A stretch of 64,000 nt of DNA from positions 7,794,416 through 7,858,415 of the forward strand of contig LNAC01000003.1 of the NCBI GenBank assembly GCA_002007465.1, read 5' to 3'. The translations under genes were made by a program, and so were the position numbers. Shown in pieces: positions 43,597-54,410 of the stretch. The stretch's first letter is position 1; the number at the start of each line of letters is the position of its first letter. Source of the stretch: Ailurus styani (lineage: Eukaryota; Chordata; Mammalia; Carnivora; Ailuridae). The notes below the pieces were generated by a model. It saw only the letters and a program-made list of their open reading frames with translations, had not been told where the DNA came from and did no database searches.

Positions 43597-46159
43597 AATA
43601 TTCTTGTATGAGGCCCTTACTGTACCTCAACTGACTGCCTTGGGTAAATTTCACCACAATGCTTATTCAATTTCCACACCCTTGGAAGTCTCACTCAATA
43701 TTTAATGATACACTGGCTTGGCAAAATTAAAGAAACTGTAGATTATTCCTGCAAAACACATCTGCTTGCTACAGAAAAAAAGCATGGAGAGAAAAATAAG
43801 ACATTGATTCAGATTTCCCTGGCCAGCTTTTAAAGTCAGCTGAAAAATACAAATCATATCAAAGAATACTTTCTAATTTCTAAGAAAGCAAACAAAACAG
43901 CCATTTAGTAAGTGTTTATCACAACTAGCTATACATTTTTAGTCAAATCTACAATAAAAGTTTTATTTATATAACTGGCATGTTCAGTATATTTTCCCTA
44001 GTCTACTATTTCAAGCCAGATTTTGAAAGTTTAAATTACTGTAGATGTTTACAGGTGTTGTATGTTTCACTGGGATCACTTTTACATTGGGTCCCTAGTC
44101 AGAAATGCAGCACCTACCACTCATTACAACTGTTCCTACAGGAAAAATCAATCTTTTTGACAATGAAATAAGTCATGACAATTTCCATGAGCATCCTCTA
44201 GTGAAAAGCAAGGATAAGTTTGCTATATGCCTCCACCACATCGAAAGGACCAGAGGGAGCAATATCCTAGTGTTTACTTTGGATAAACCATTCAGATTTT
44301 ATGAGTCCTCACATAGATCCACTCCCTCGGTCAGAACCAGTCACGTGTCCCTAAGAGAGTTTCACTGACCTCCGGGTGCCGCCTGTCCAGAGGCAGGAAG
44401 GTCAATATCCAGGATGACTTAGATGAAGGGTCTGACATATTCTACAATCCATAAGCTGTGAACCCTAGCATATATTCAAGAGTTAGTTATCAGTGACCCT
44501 AACTGTATACTCATTTCTGATGCCCCTCTCTTTAGGGATGAGTGATGAGTGCCCATACATGAACTTCAATGCTTAATCAGGATGGTGGTGAGATATCCAA
44601 GAAGAAAGGCAATTTCGTTAGAAATATTCAGACATGAAGAATAAACAACATCATACCACAAAAGTTATTTTTCCAGAAGTATCTGTGGTTTGAAAGGTAT
44701 TTGTGACATCTGGATATTTATTTTCTGACCAAGATTGTCATCAAGCCAAAAAACCTAAATAAATATATCAAGACTTAACAAATTAGACTTCACTCAAAAC
44801 TGTCCTTCCTACATGATGCTAACTTCCATTCCTAGCCATCATACCAACCCCTATATGGAACCAATCAGTTCCTTGTCAGGAGTCATGACAATCTGACAGT
44901 GGATACTAATTGCTAAGGGAAATGACAAATTTTCTAGAAGATGCGGGGTTTCATGAAGTCCACAAAAGTGATTTTGGAGGACTGCTTTTATGATATGTAC
45001 AGAAACTGACAATGAAAATTCAGCTGGCTTACTCTTGCTAATAATTGGGGGGGAAATCCAATTGACTCAAAAGAAAATGACTTAAGTATCAAAAGGTGAA
45101 GATGGGATTAGGGGAAAAGAGGATTTAGGAAACTTCCATTATTTCCCCAAAATATTACCAAATAGCTTTCTTCCATGTAGATACTGTTTTCAGGTTCCTC
45201 GTCTAAAAACAGAGAGGGGTCCTTTCCTGTGAAAATGAAGTGAGAACCGAAATTTACTTCCCATCCTTCACAGAGGTTCACTCAACCAGGGATTCCTAAC
45301 ACAGAACAAAGCTGAGGTTAAGATACCAGAATGTTAGGGGAAAAGCTGAGGGAATGAGAGATACGTAGTTTGAAAACCATGCTTAGTATGACGTATGTTT
45401 AAAATTTTATAAAGCAAACAAAAATATTTGTATTATCTAGTAGTAAGTAATACAAACCACAGAAAAGAAAGCTTATGAGATCTTTGTAAGTGGCAATATG
45501 CATACGATTCTGTGATTTTTAAGAAGGTTTAATTCAGTTAAAGAGAAGGGAAATTTGAGGATTTATTTCTAAGGTGTCCATGAGCAGAAAAAGGGGGGGA
45601 AACACATTTGTAAATGGGCAAAAATATTTTAAAGTTGGGAGAAAGAAAATAAAATCCATTTAGTCATCTGAGGTTTAACCAAATCTATTCACTCTAATCG
45701 TTTTCTCTAATCAAATGACAAATAAGCTGACTTAAAGGTGGTGGATATATTTTGACATTCTCTCCCCTCCCACCTGGATTCAGACCTAGCCTCTAGAATT
45801 GACTCCTTGGATGGCCGGGGAAAGGCAAACATACACATAACCTCTTTGCAAGCTCAATCTATGTTTCTATGTTCCTATGAAGAAACCCTAGTGTTCAAGA
45901 CAAGTTATGTATTTACACTGGTCTTAACTCTATTTATAAAAGCAGAGCAGAGTTCCTCCCTTGATCTTATAACTCATTCTGAGTTCTGGGAGGTTTGTAT
46001 AAAGGTCAACTGTCATAATTGTTCATTTATATGGGAAAGTATTTTAACGTTTTTATTGAGATTTTGGGATTCCTGATATAGGGATATAAAATTTCTTTTT
46101 TTACTAAACCTTTTAGACAGGCTAGGAAATAGTATGGGATTTAAGCAACAGAATTTTAA
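43597..46159. other. Long unassigned stretch
   Basis: About 2.6 kb without a recognised gene or firm repeat. 'attctctcccctcccacctggattcagacctagcct' (45758-45793) hints at a MaLR LTR piece but is not delimited. The frames at 43980-44368 and 45807-46076 show no protein features. Confidence 0.35.
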
Positions 46160-46495
46160 AGCTAGACCAGACCTTAGAGACCATCTAGTTTCCTAATTTT
46201 TATAAATACAAAAATGAAGGCCCAGAAAACTAGAGTCCCTAGCTCATGCTGCCACAGCAACCCTGCAAAGTAAAAGGAAGGGCTGCAGGATTTGTAATTC
46301 CAGGAATCTTACTCCACCATTTATAAGTGTGAGATACTGGACAAATCATTTAGTCCGAAAGGAAGATATTTTAATGTGACTAAAGTTAAATAATTTATCC
46401 ATCTATAAGATTAAGACAATGATACCTAACTTTCAGGATTTTTGACAGAAATACAGATAATATGTAAAAATGTTTTTATAATGTTAACTGCTCTT
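46160..46495 (+). mobile_element. MIR and related ancient repeat
   Basis: 46160-46230 reads 'ctagaccagaccttagagaccatctagtttcc...aaaatgaaggcccagaaaac', an ancient repeat phrase. From about 46315, 'caccatttataagtgtgagatactggacaaatcatttagtc', then 'ccatctataagattaagacaatgatacctaactttcaggattttt' follow sense MIR. Confidence 0.65.
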
Positions 46496-46591
46496 TTTTA
46501 CTTACTAGACAAAATTCCAAAAATCCTGTATCTCAGCCTTTTGCCCTTTCTAAGAGTATGATGTCAATATGAGTTTTAAAAGTCAGATTCA

Positions 46592-46763
46592 GGGGCTCAG
46601 TCAGTCAAGTGTCTGCCTTTGGCTCAAGTCATGATCCCCGGGGTCCTGGGATCGGCCCAGCATCGGGCTCTCCGCTCAGTGGGGAGTCTGCTTCTCCCTC
46701 TCCCTCTCCCTTTGTGCTTTCTCACTCTCTCAAATAAATTAATAAAATCTTTTTTAAAAAAGG
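46592..46763 (+). mobile_element. CanSINE, short 5' truncation
   Basis: Starts inside the head at 'ggggctcagtcagtcaag', then 'ctcaagtcatgatccccggggtcc', a CT-rich body and 'aaataaattaataaaatc' tail. A perfect 15-bp TSD, taaaagtcagattca, at 46577-46591 and 46764-46778 shows the missing first bases were absent at insertion. Confidence 0.97.
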
Positions 46764-46778
46764 TAAAAGTCAGATTCA

Positions 46779-47239
46779 TATTTTTAAAATCCTTTTAGTA
46801 AAAACCTTCCTATTTCTTGATAATGTCCTCCAATAATGTCATAAGTAGGCCTAGATCATTGTTTGACGTAGAATGGGTCTCAACGGCACAGGCAGAATGC
46901 TCCGGGAAAAATTATGCAAATAATTCAGGAAACGCTGTATGCTATGCTCTAAACTAAAGCAAAGCAGAGCTGATGAACATCCAAAAGGTTTCTGAAAAAT
47001 CCTGCAGGAGAAAAGAAACCTGCATATACCAAATTAACCAGTTTCTTTGCACACTTCAAAAGTGATAATGTACTAGTATCCTCACAGATTAGTGTTACCT
47101 GGACCACCTCCTCCCCAAAAGTGCTCCTAAAGGCACAAGGTAATTGAAATAATATGAATGGATAACTAAAAAAAGGACTTTAATTCCTTCTAAGTGTCGA
47201 GTAAGTAAAATATCAAGTCAATTGATCTATTTGTGCTTT
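46779..47239. other. Unassigned stretch with a POU octamer word
   Basis: No repeat recognised. ATGCAAAT at 46914-46921 with TAATT alongside is a perfect octamer word (see findings). Confidence 0.35.
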
Positions 47240-47485
47240 GAAAATTTCACACGCAGGGCTATGGGGTGAGGGAAGTAGGGGAAGACCGTCCATGGGTTCA
47301 GAGTTTTACCTTGGCATTTCACAACTTTATCACTGTGCTAAATGACACCGAATTACTTCCTTTATCGTAGCTGATGCGGTTTATCCCAGGCGCAATTACT
47401 GCTATTGAATCACTTCTTTTAGAATGGTTCCGTTTAGATTATGTGAATTTTAACCTCAATAAATTATCTTTTTAAATTTCAGAAA
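47240..47485 (+). mobile_element. Old L1 3' end
   Basis: 'gtgctaaatgacaccgaattactt' (47335-47358) and 'ttagaatggttccgtttagattatgtgaattttaacctcaataaa' (47419-47463) match the L1M end 'gtacttaatgccactgaattgtacacttaaaaatggttaaaatggtaaattttatgttatgtatattttaccacaataaa'. About 60 bp of unrelated sequence (47359-47418) interrupts it. Confidence 0.6.
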
Positions 47486-47582
47486 TGCATAAAAAGTTCA
47501 TCTTTGAAGTATTAAAACCTAAATATTTCAAGCATTGTATGAGAAAGCTACAAAAAGTGTCACAGATTTAAAACATTATCAT

Positions 47583-47660
47583 ACATATCGGCTCATTCCA
47601 TTGCACACCTGAAAGTAACATAATGCCATGTCCATTACACCTCAGCTTTAATTCCAAATC
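47583..47660 (+). mobile_element. Short L1 3'-end-like fragment
   Basis: 'cattgcacacctgaaagtaacataatgccatgtccattacacctcagctttaattcc' resembles the L1 end 'ttgtacacctgaaactaatataacattgtatgtcaactatactcaattaaa'. Confidence 0.5.
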
Positions 47661-48714
47661 AAAGAGCAAGTTTTCTAAATGGTCTCCAAAATGTCTGTAT
47701 GCGTTGATAAAAAATAAAAATCAAGATTTCTTTTAAGCTCTGAAATTGCCGAAGTTATACAATCAGGTCTATCCTGGGGGGGAAAGGGTGTTTTCTACAG
47801 GTAGCTAATATTTTACAGGAAGATTACAAACCATCACAAAACACATATTGACAGAGATTGACTGTGGCTGCTGTAACTTAATCTCAGCAGTCGTGATCTC
47901 AAACCTCTTGAGTCTCACTTCATGGTTTATGATATAGTTACATCACAATCCCTCAACAGAATTACAGCTTTGTCACTAATCTCTCCCTATCAGTTATCCT
48001 GTAAGGAAGGAAGCTGCAAGGCACCACTAGAAAGAGGCAATGGCATGAATGATTGCATTCCGTCTCTTTCCACAATAATATCTGTAAGTCAGGGAGTGAT
48101 AAATGGCACCCAAGTTACAAACGAGCAACAAGGTCAGTAGCACCGAGCAGCCAAGAGTTCAAAGAAAAGTCACAATTCTGACGGGTTCAAGAAAAGGCCA
48201 CATACGGCTGGCATGCATCAGCAGAGATAAATCCTCAGAGATGTCTTACTGCAATTACAAAACAGAATTAGAAAAAGCCTGTTACTGAAGAACTCAGATT
48301 TTTGTCCAGTTATTGAACAAAGACATTTATTAGCATAAAAGTCAATGTTTTTATGGGGAAAAAAATGATGAATTTTATGACATTCCATGACCGGTCAAGA
48401 ATCTTGATGGGAAATATCTTAAAATGTTAGATAATTCTTCGACACTGAGAGGTATGTAACTGAACAGCACCCATTTTCCCCTAGTTCTCCTCTCCCAAAC
48501 CTCTCAAATATACCTGGAGAGTTCAGAAGAAACATGGAGAGAAATGGCCTCTCTAGGGTTGTTTTAGGTTGTGTCTCTATCTCTTTATACATATCCTTAG
48601 GTGAATATGATTTTTCCTTATAAATTAAAATATGCAAATCTTCTAAAATCACAAATAAAAAGCACTCACTGAATGTTATAATGGAAAGTCACCTGAGAAA
48701 CCTTATTTGACCTT
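47661..48714. other. Unassigned stretch
   Basis: No gene or repeat recognised. Frames at 47922-48288 (+) and 48419-48652 (-) show no protein features. Confidence 0.4.
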
Positions 48715-48830
48715 TCATGTAACAGAGATCCAGAAATGCTGAGGGTCTTTCCTACAGTCATGTCACTGGTAACTGGTGGATTAGGATTCAAAGCATTGAT
48801 TTCCTGATGTCTTCTCCTATCTTCTTTCCA
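48715..48830 (-). mobile_element. MIR-like fragment, antisense, diverged
   Basis: 'gagggtctttcctacagtcatgtcactggtaactggtggattaggattcaaagcattgatttcc' resembles reverse MIR 'cttgcccaaggtcacacagctggtaagtggtagagccaggattcaaacccag'. Confidence 0.5.
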
Positions 48831-50300
48831 TGTAATAAAAATTCCAATAACTGAAATAGATAGCCACTAAAATTCTTGTGGCATCTAGGTCTCTCATCGG
48901 ATGGCTGTAGTCCTCAAATTTTTATGCTCTATATAGATTTGTAATAGATTTCACTAATCTTTTCTATTTCTCATTTATTTGTTCCTGAAGATCAAGACAA
49001 ATTGTATTACACTGGAGAATTCACTAGCCCATTGTGATGCAAAGTGGAAAAAGAATACAAGAAGATTCCAGTCATTGGAATCTCCACTGCTCCTCAGAGA
49101 AGCCTTAAAACAGAGTGGTCTTGAAGATACTGAAAGAGCTTCCCTCCATTTTCACTCTACTTCCTTGTGAGGAGACTCACCATACTCCAATTATAGCCAC
49201 GGGGATTTTCTTCCTTATTTTAAGCAGCCATGTTTAAATAAAGATATTTTATTTTTTTTAATAAAAATAGGATTAAAATATGGATAGAAAAAGGACAAAA
49301 ATATTGCATCACATCTCCCATGAGTGATTAACATGAGGATTATGATTTTCACAATGCTTTTCCCTGAAGCAACAGGATATGAAGCGTTAAAAAGCTGTTC
49401 ATTACATACAGCAATGGAAACTTAAGGCATATTTCGTACATGTGCTTTTAAGATTCAAGGTGATTTTATAAAATTTTAACAACAGGACACTAACCAATGA
49501 AAAAATATACTATATTTTCAACAGTGGCATAAAACTGTAATTAGTGCTAATCAGAGGACATGGGAGCTCTTATTATCCAAATTGGTGAACAACCGAAGAA
49601 TGACTTCCTTGTCTTTAAAGACTATTTTTATATGCAGTTATTTTGTGCATGTCTAATGTTCTGGAAATACTTCAAAGTATTGAAATTTTACCATAGAGCT
49701 TTGAAGATTTATTTTCCCCATTGTGTCCCATAATTGCCTCCACAACACTTTCCAGCTCTTCGTGAGAGCACCTCTCTGACTGGCATGTGATCAGGCCCAA
49801 AGAATTTCTGCAAACTTGCTGACTACCACCTCTCCTGAATGTGTATAATAATGGTTTTGCTTCCAAAGTATCCCTCTTCTTGCCATGCTAAACTTGAAAA
49901 ACTTAAGATGGGTATTCCAATCGAGTACATAATAAGTCTAGAACAGGAAAGTGAAATTTTTTTAATGGGTAATGAAAAACTTGGGTGATCAATAGAAAAC
50001 CACACAGGTTTACATATGAGAATTTAGAAAAACGTGAGAATTAAGGAAAGTGCTTGCATGGGACGGGAAGATCAATAGAAAAACGCAACCACTGACGTGT
50101 TCTGTGCACTCTAGATTCTAGAAAAATTATAGTCCAAGACAAACCATTCTACAACCACTTCAAAGTGGTTGTCGGAATTCTTTTGTTGTGCTGGAATGTT
50201 CTAATTATTATGGCTAGAAAAACCAAGTTGCAGGATAATTAATCACCTCCTCAGTCAGGAAAGGACTAAAATAAAACAGACCTCAAGAGCCCTAGACTTC
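48831..50300. other. Unassigned stretch
   Basis: No repeat recognised. The plus-strand 63-codon frame at 48979-49170 is followed by AATAAA at 49237 and preceded by a pyrimidine-rich tract ending in AG near 48990. It could be a noncoding terminal exon but nothing confirms it. A 22-bp palindrome lies at 50151-50172. Confidence 0.35.
50151..50172. repeat. Perfect 10-bp-arm palindrome
   Basis: acaaccactt at 50151-50160 and its exact reverse complement aagtggttgt at 50163-50172, separated by CA. It contains AACCACA/TGTGGTT-like Runx words in neither arm exactly, so I assign no binding factor. Confidence 0.9.
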
Positions 50301-50760
50301 TCTTGGCACCTTTTCTTTAATTTGAGTAGGTTCCTTCATGAATATGCAAAAGACAGAATTAACCATCATTTCGTTACTCCATGAAATAAATTGCTCATGC
50401 TAATTTAACCTGTAAGTGATGCGGTATGTCCTGCTTTGCTTTCCTCTTTTTGCTGTGGGCTTCCAGAGAAGCTGTTCACTCAGTGTCACCGTAAAGGCTT
50501 CCTTCAGTCCTTGCTAAACTAGAAAAATCTACGCTCCATTTTCATGGGGGGACACCATGAATAGAGAAATAACCCAACCAAAGTACTTTTTAACTTAATT
50601 AAGACTAATATTGTAATGAGAACATTAAAGCATAAACATTGTTAGCAATCGGCTGGAGCTGAGAGACTTTTTTTAAACCTGTGGTAGATTTGATTGTTGT
50701 GATAATGGTTTTTACCATAATGAAATTGAATGCATTACCAGGAAAAAGCCATGCCCTGTG
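50301..50760. other. Repeat-free stretch rich in homeodomain and POU words
   Basis: Contains 'catgaatatgcaaaag' (50337-50352), 'cttaattaagac' (50595-50606), 'gataatggtttttaccataatg' (50701-50722) and several TAAT words. This is the look of a conserved enhancer, but it could be ordinary AT-rich DNA. Confidence 0.25.
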
Positions 50761-51920
50761 GTAGGGTGCTGCTTATATTTCAAAACACGTTAGTGTGAAG
50801 CTACAGTGAGATCTAATAATAGAAATGAACTTACCTAAAGATGTATTGATTTTTATATTAGGTCATGTTGAGAATTTACAAAGAACATCTAGTCCATGAA
50901 AAAAAAAATTCCTCTTGAGAATAGCATTGATTGCAAGAAGGGTAATATTAGAAAAATGGAAATCCTCTCCTCCTGAAATGGTGTACATTCATATAATGGA
51001 TTAAGTGCCCTAGGTAGTTTAGGAAAGGTCATCTTTCAGATAAATGATAAATTTGATAAATTTCAGTAGCTTTAATCACCCCCTGAGATTTGATCAAAAC
51101 AACAATGAAGGAAGAATAATATCCATCTCACCATATAATTTGCTTATTAAAAACACCTCACCCATATAATTTGCTTATTTATTCTAACTTCTGAAATCTT
51201 AAATATTATTTCATTATCATGACCTATTAAATAAAATTCCCCACAAAATAAGTTCCTACTGTGTTAATACTCACTTCAGTCATGGGATGGCTTCAAAGAA
51301 GGTAAGATTGTCTCTTAGGCAAAATACCTGAAAAGAGAAGGAACAGAGTGTTAAGGCGGTATTCCACTCTATCTTTACAAAACCAGAGATCTTCCCTAAG
51401 ATATAAGAGACTAGAGAGAAAGGGTTACTTTCTTATGCCCACATTAGAAAGTTTTACTCAGCATTTAACAGTTTACACATACCTATTAAAAAAAGAAAAG
51501 ACTTTGCTAACAGTTGTTTTCAGAGTTGTATATTTATTTCTGCGTTTCTGTCATACTATTTTATGTTGTTTATCCACATTCTCTACTATATTCTTAATGT
51601 GTTTTGTTTTGAAATATTAGGTCAGTTTTCATTTCTTGGTGGGCATGCCTCTGGAGTGTTTTCCTAATCTGTACGGATGTTCTGCTGCTCCTTACTCTCC
51701 TTTTTCCAATATTAAATTGGTATGAGACTCAACTCACATTTTCTATCGTTCAGTTTTTAGTAAAAATGAGCTTTCAGGTCCTTTTTGAAAGAAGGGATGA
51801 ACCAACTTCGTGGCTCTAGAGCTCCCTCTTTTGTTGTTTTCACAAAGTGATTAAAACAACATGGAGTCTTACTTCCTGAGATGGGCTGCCTTGGCTTTCC
51901 TTACCTATTTTTACCGAGAT
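50761..51920. other. Unassigned stretch
   Basis: No gene or repeat family recognised apart from the short duplication at 51131-51179. The plus-strand frame 51348-51620 has no recognisable domain. Confidence 0.4.
51131..51179. repeat. Short direct duplication, 31-bp period
   Basis: ccatataatttgcttatt occurs at 51131-51148 and again at 51162-51179, each preceded by 'ctca' or 'ctcac'. It is a local tandem duplication. Confidence 0.88.
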
Positions 51921-52213
51921 CAAGGGCGGCAACCTACAGCCAACAGATGAAATATGGACCTCTGGCCTGTGTTTGGTACTGCCCTCAAGATAAGAATGCT
52001 TTTCACGTTTTTAAAATATTGTTTAAAAAAAAGAAAAAGAAAAAAAAAGAAGAAAGAAAGGAAAGGAGGAAGGGGAGGTAAGGAGGGGCAGGGGAGAAAT
52101 AGAAGGAGGGATGAAGGGAGGAAGGAGGATGATCCAACAGAAACTATGTATGGCCCATAGTCAAGCTTGGAAACTTACTATCTGGCCCTTTCCAGAAAGT
52201 TTGCCATCTCCTG
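51921..52213 (-). mobile_element. hAT-Charlie (MER1-group-like) element split by a purine tract
   Basis: The left end 'caagggcggcaacctacagcc' and the right end 'agaaagtttgccatctcctg' are its terminal inverted repeats. Inside are 'aaatatggacctctggcctgtgtttg', 'cctcaagataagaatgcttttcacgttttt' and 'tatggcccatagtcaagcttggaaacttactatctggccctttcc'. Orientation is opposite to the copies at 25.3 and 27.9 kb. The centre is replaced by the A/G tract at 52025-52130. Confidence 0.8.
52025..52130. repeat. Polypurine (A/G) tract of about 105 bases
   Basis: Almost entirely A and G, with only about five pyrimidines, grading from A-rich to G-rich. Lys/Arg-rich plus-strand frames crossing it (51881-52160) are products of the tract. 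Confidence 0.95.
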
Positions 52214-52949
52214 AGACCTGGATCAACATTTTTCTTTTGAACTTGTTGTCATTATCCTGTTTGGTTTGGATTCTACCGCCAGAATTTTCTCCTGGTTCAA
52301 GACTTTGATCTAGAAGAAAGCTTCCATCTTATTACCAAGTATCCTTGGAGTCCAGAACTTACAATGGTCACCATCCACTAATCAGTAAATCAGATCCAAA
52401 GAAACCCTTCCAGCTTTGCTGTTTTCAGATTGCTGCACTTTTCAGCTGGTTTTCTGTCTCTGAATCTGTGGAAAGATTCAAGGAGAGCTGAGTTAGGCCA
52501 CTGCTTCCATCTTCCCAAAATCTTGAGTTAATTTTTTTTTTTAATGATAAAGAGGACCTAGAAAAATGAGGAACCTTCTACATTCTCTTTATGAATTGGA
52601 ATGTGATTCTTTTCTAAGGACTAAGTATGTGTTCACTAAATGTTTATTAGCTTGATTGACTGATTGTTTCTTTCTTCTTTATCATTAATAAAATATTCAA
52701 TTATTTTTATATGTTAATAAAACTGATCAAAAAATCAAATTTCAATTAACATACCAGTCTACAATAAAATTAAATCCCCCTCAGAGATAGCAGAGTATTT
52801 CCACTGTGTTAATTCTATGTCTCCCCTAATAATAAATTCTGCAATCTCAGAGAGTTTAAGCTCTTTTACTCTCTTTGTTTCAGATTTCCCTTTCAAGGAT
52901 GAAGGATAATATGAACCTTCACAATTAAATCTATTCTATGCACATGATA
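52214..52949. other. Unassigned stretch
   Basis: No gene or repeat recognised. Confidence 0.4.
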
Positions 52950-53880
52950 GAGTCACTTACTATATTGGGCCCATGGACAGGTAACTGTTCAGAATTCTGC
53001 ACAGAGTATCAGAAGTAACTCTGAGGAGACCCTGGAGAGCAAGCAAGAGCAGGAAGAAACTGGAGGGCATTTGACTCTCTCGTGAAGGAAAGGGGCAGCA
53101 CCAGGTCAAGTCCTTGTTTACTAGCTTTTCACTGAGGACGTCCAGGCAACACCTGGGAGAGGGGGTGAAGGGTGCTGACGCTCAAGCCAAGGCTCAGACC
53201 TGCTGGCTGCATACCTCGGAGAATCAAGTTTGGGCGGCTATAAATGGCTAAACACTAAGAGGGGAAAAACCAAAGCTAAAGAGCACAAAGCAAAAGATCC
53301 TCGAAACTGGAAGAAGCTCCCACCCAAAATAATGGCTGGTCCTTGGGTATAGCCTGGGTGGAAGACAGGGAACTTTCAGTGTGCAACCTCGGGAGCTTCC
53401 CTGGTGAAATCCGAAAGGGGCCAGAATATGGAGGGAGGCGAGAGACCGAAGAAAATGGCAGCCGCTCCAGATTGGTAGGCGGCAGGTTTAAAAAGCAAGG
53501 GAACTTCCTAGGCTTTTCTTGGGTAGCCTCTAGACGAGTAGAGGTGGCTACCACGTGCCAGAATGCTGAGTTTATGTAGAAGCTGCAATGAGGTTCAGTC
53601 ACATATATCTTCCGGAAGATCTCAACACATTCCTCTCTCAAGGCTGTGTCCTTGAGGTGGCTCCTAGTGTAGGAAAAGTAAGGGAAATCCACATTCCCCG
53701 CGCAAGGGAGAGGGTGAGGAGCCTCCCAGTGCGGGGCGGGGGGGGAGGTCCAGTTCTGAGGTCAATCAGCGGTCATGTCCTGCCGATGGCCTCCTCCAAC
53801 AGAAACTTCAAGGTTTTGTGTCAAATGCAACAGCTGGGAAGGCTAAAAGAATGAAGCAGTTTCAGTTATGGCTCATTTCA
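52950..53880 (+). other. GC-richer segment, possible L1 5'UTR
   Basis: The most GC- and CpG-containing part of the window: 'accgaagaaaatggcagccgctcc' near 53446, 'ccccgcgcaaggg' near 53696 and 'gtgcggggcgggggggga' near 53729. It holds the longest open frame, 138 codons on the minus strand at 53276-53692, which I cannot relate to any protein. Because L1 ORF1-like sequence follows at 54050-54240, the simplest reading is the 5'UTR and internal promoter of an old L1. A small CpG-bearing promoter is the alternative. 'aaaatggcagccgc' resembles a YY1 site, which L1 5'UTRs carry. Confidence 0.4.
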
Positions 53881-54240
53881 GGGCAGACAGAGTTTAGAGT
53901 TTAAACCCAGTCAAATTAACTAACTACCTGCTAGGACAAAAATCAGCACTCTTCAAGAAGGTTATAAAACCCAGAGTCTCTCAGGAGAAAAAGCAGACAA
54001 TAGACCAACCCCTCACCTGAATAACCCAGACGCCAGAATAGAAGACAGGTGTTTCAAACACCTATTATGAAAATGCGCAAGGGCTTATGGAAAAAATACA
54101 GACATAAGGAATGAGGGAACATTATTGCAGAGAAAGTGAAAATCTACAAAATGATAAAATTGACTATCTAGAACAAGACAGTAAAATATACTAAATGAGG
54201 AAGTACCTTGATAAACTTAACAGCCATTTGGAAAGGATAG
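53881..54240 (+). pseudogene. L1 ORF1 N-terminal region, decayed
   Basis: 'atgaaaatgcgcaagggcttatgg' near 54067, 'attattgcagagaaagtgaaaatctacaaaatgataaaattgactatctagaac' near 54121 and 'cttgataaacttaacagccatttggaaagg' near 54208 match the coiled-coil part of mammalian L1 ORF1 ('gggaaatctcagcagagaaatagaaactataaaa...attctagaactg...ggatgggcttaacagcagattgg'). Stops and frameshifts abound. Confidence 0.55.
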
Positions 54241-54410
54241 AAAAATTATTATAATAATGTAACTATTAATTTTACAATTTAATATACTATATTTATAATA
54301 ATAATTGGTATTAAATCATAGGTATTAAGTTATAAATTAAAATATACCATTGTACTTATAATTATATTATTATTATTATTATTATATAAACTCATATGTG
54401 CTGAAATATA
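54241..54410. repeat. AT-rich low-complexity region with (ATT)n
   Basis: Almost free of G and C, including about seven ATT units at 54365-54385. Confidence 0.95.

Noticed and set aside
48979..49240. Possible terminal exon ending with AATAAA
   Set aside because: AATAAA is frequent in AT-rich DNA and the acceptor is only moderate. No other support.
51280..51301. 22-nt microexon-like segment before a GTAAGA donor
   Set aside because: Acceptor and donor words occur by chance at this length, and nothing else supports it.
53276..53692. Longest open frame, 138 codons, minus strand
   Set aside because: No domain, signal or family is recognisable. The GC-richer composition lowers stop frequency, and the position upstream of L1 ORF1 gives a simpler explanation.
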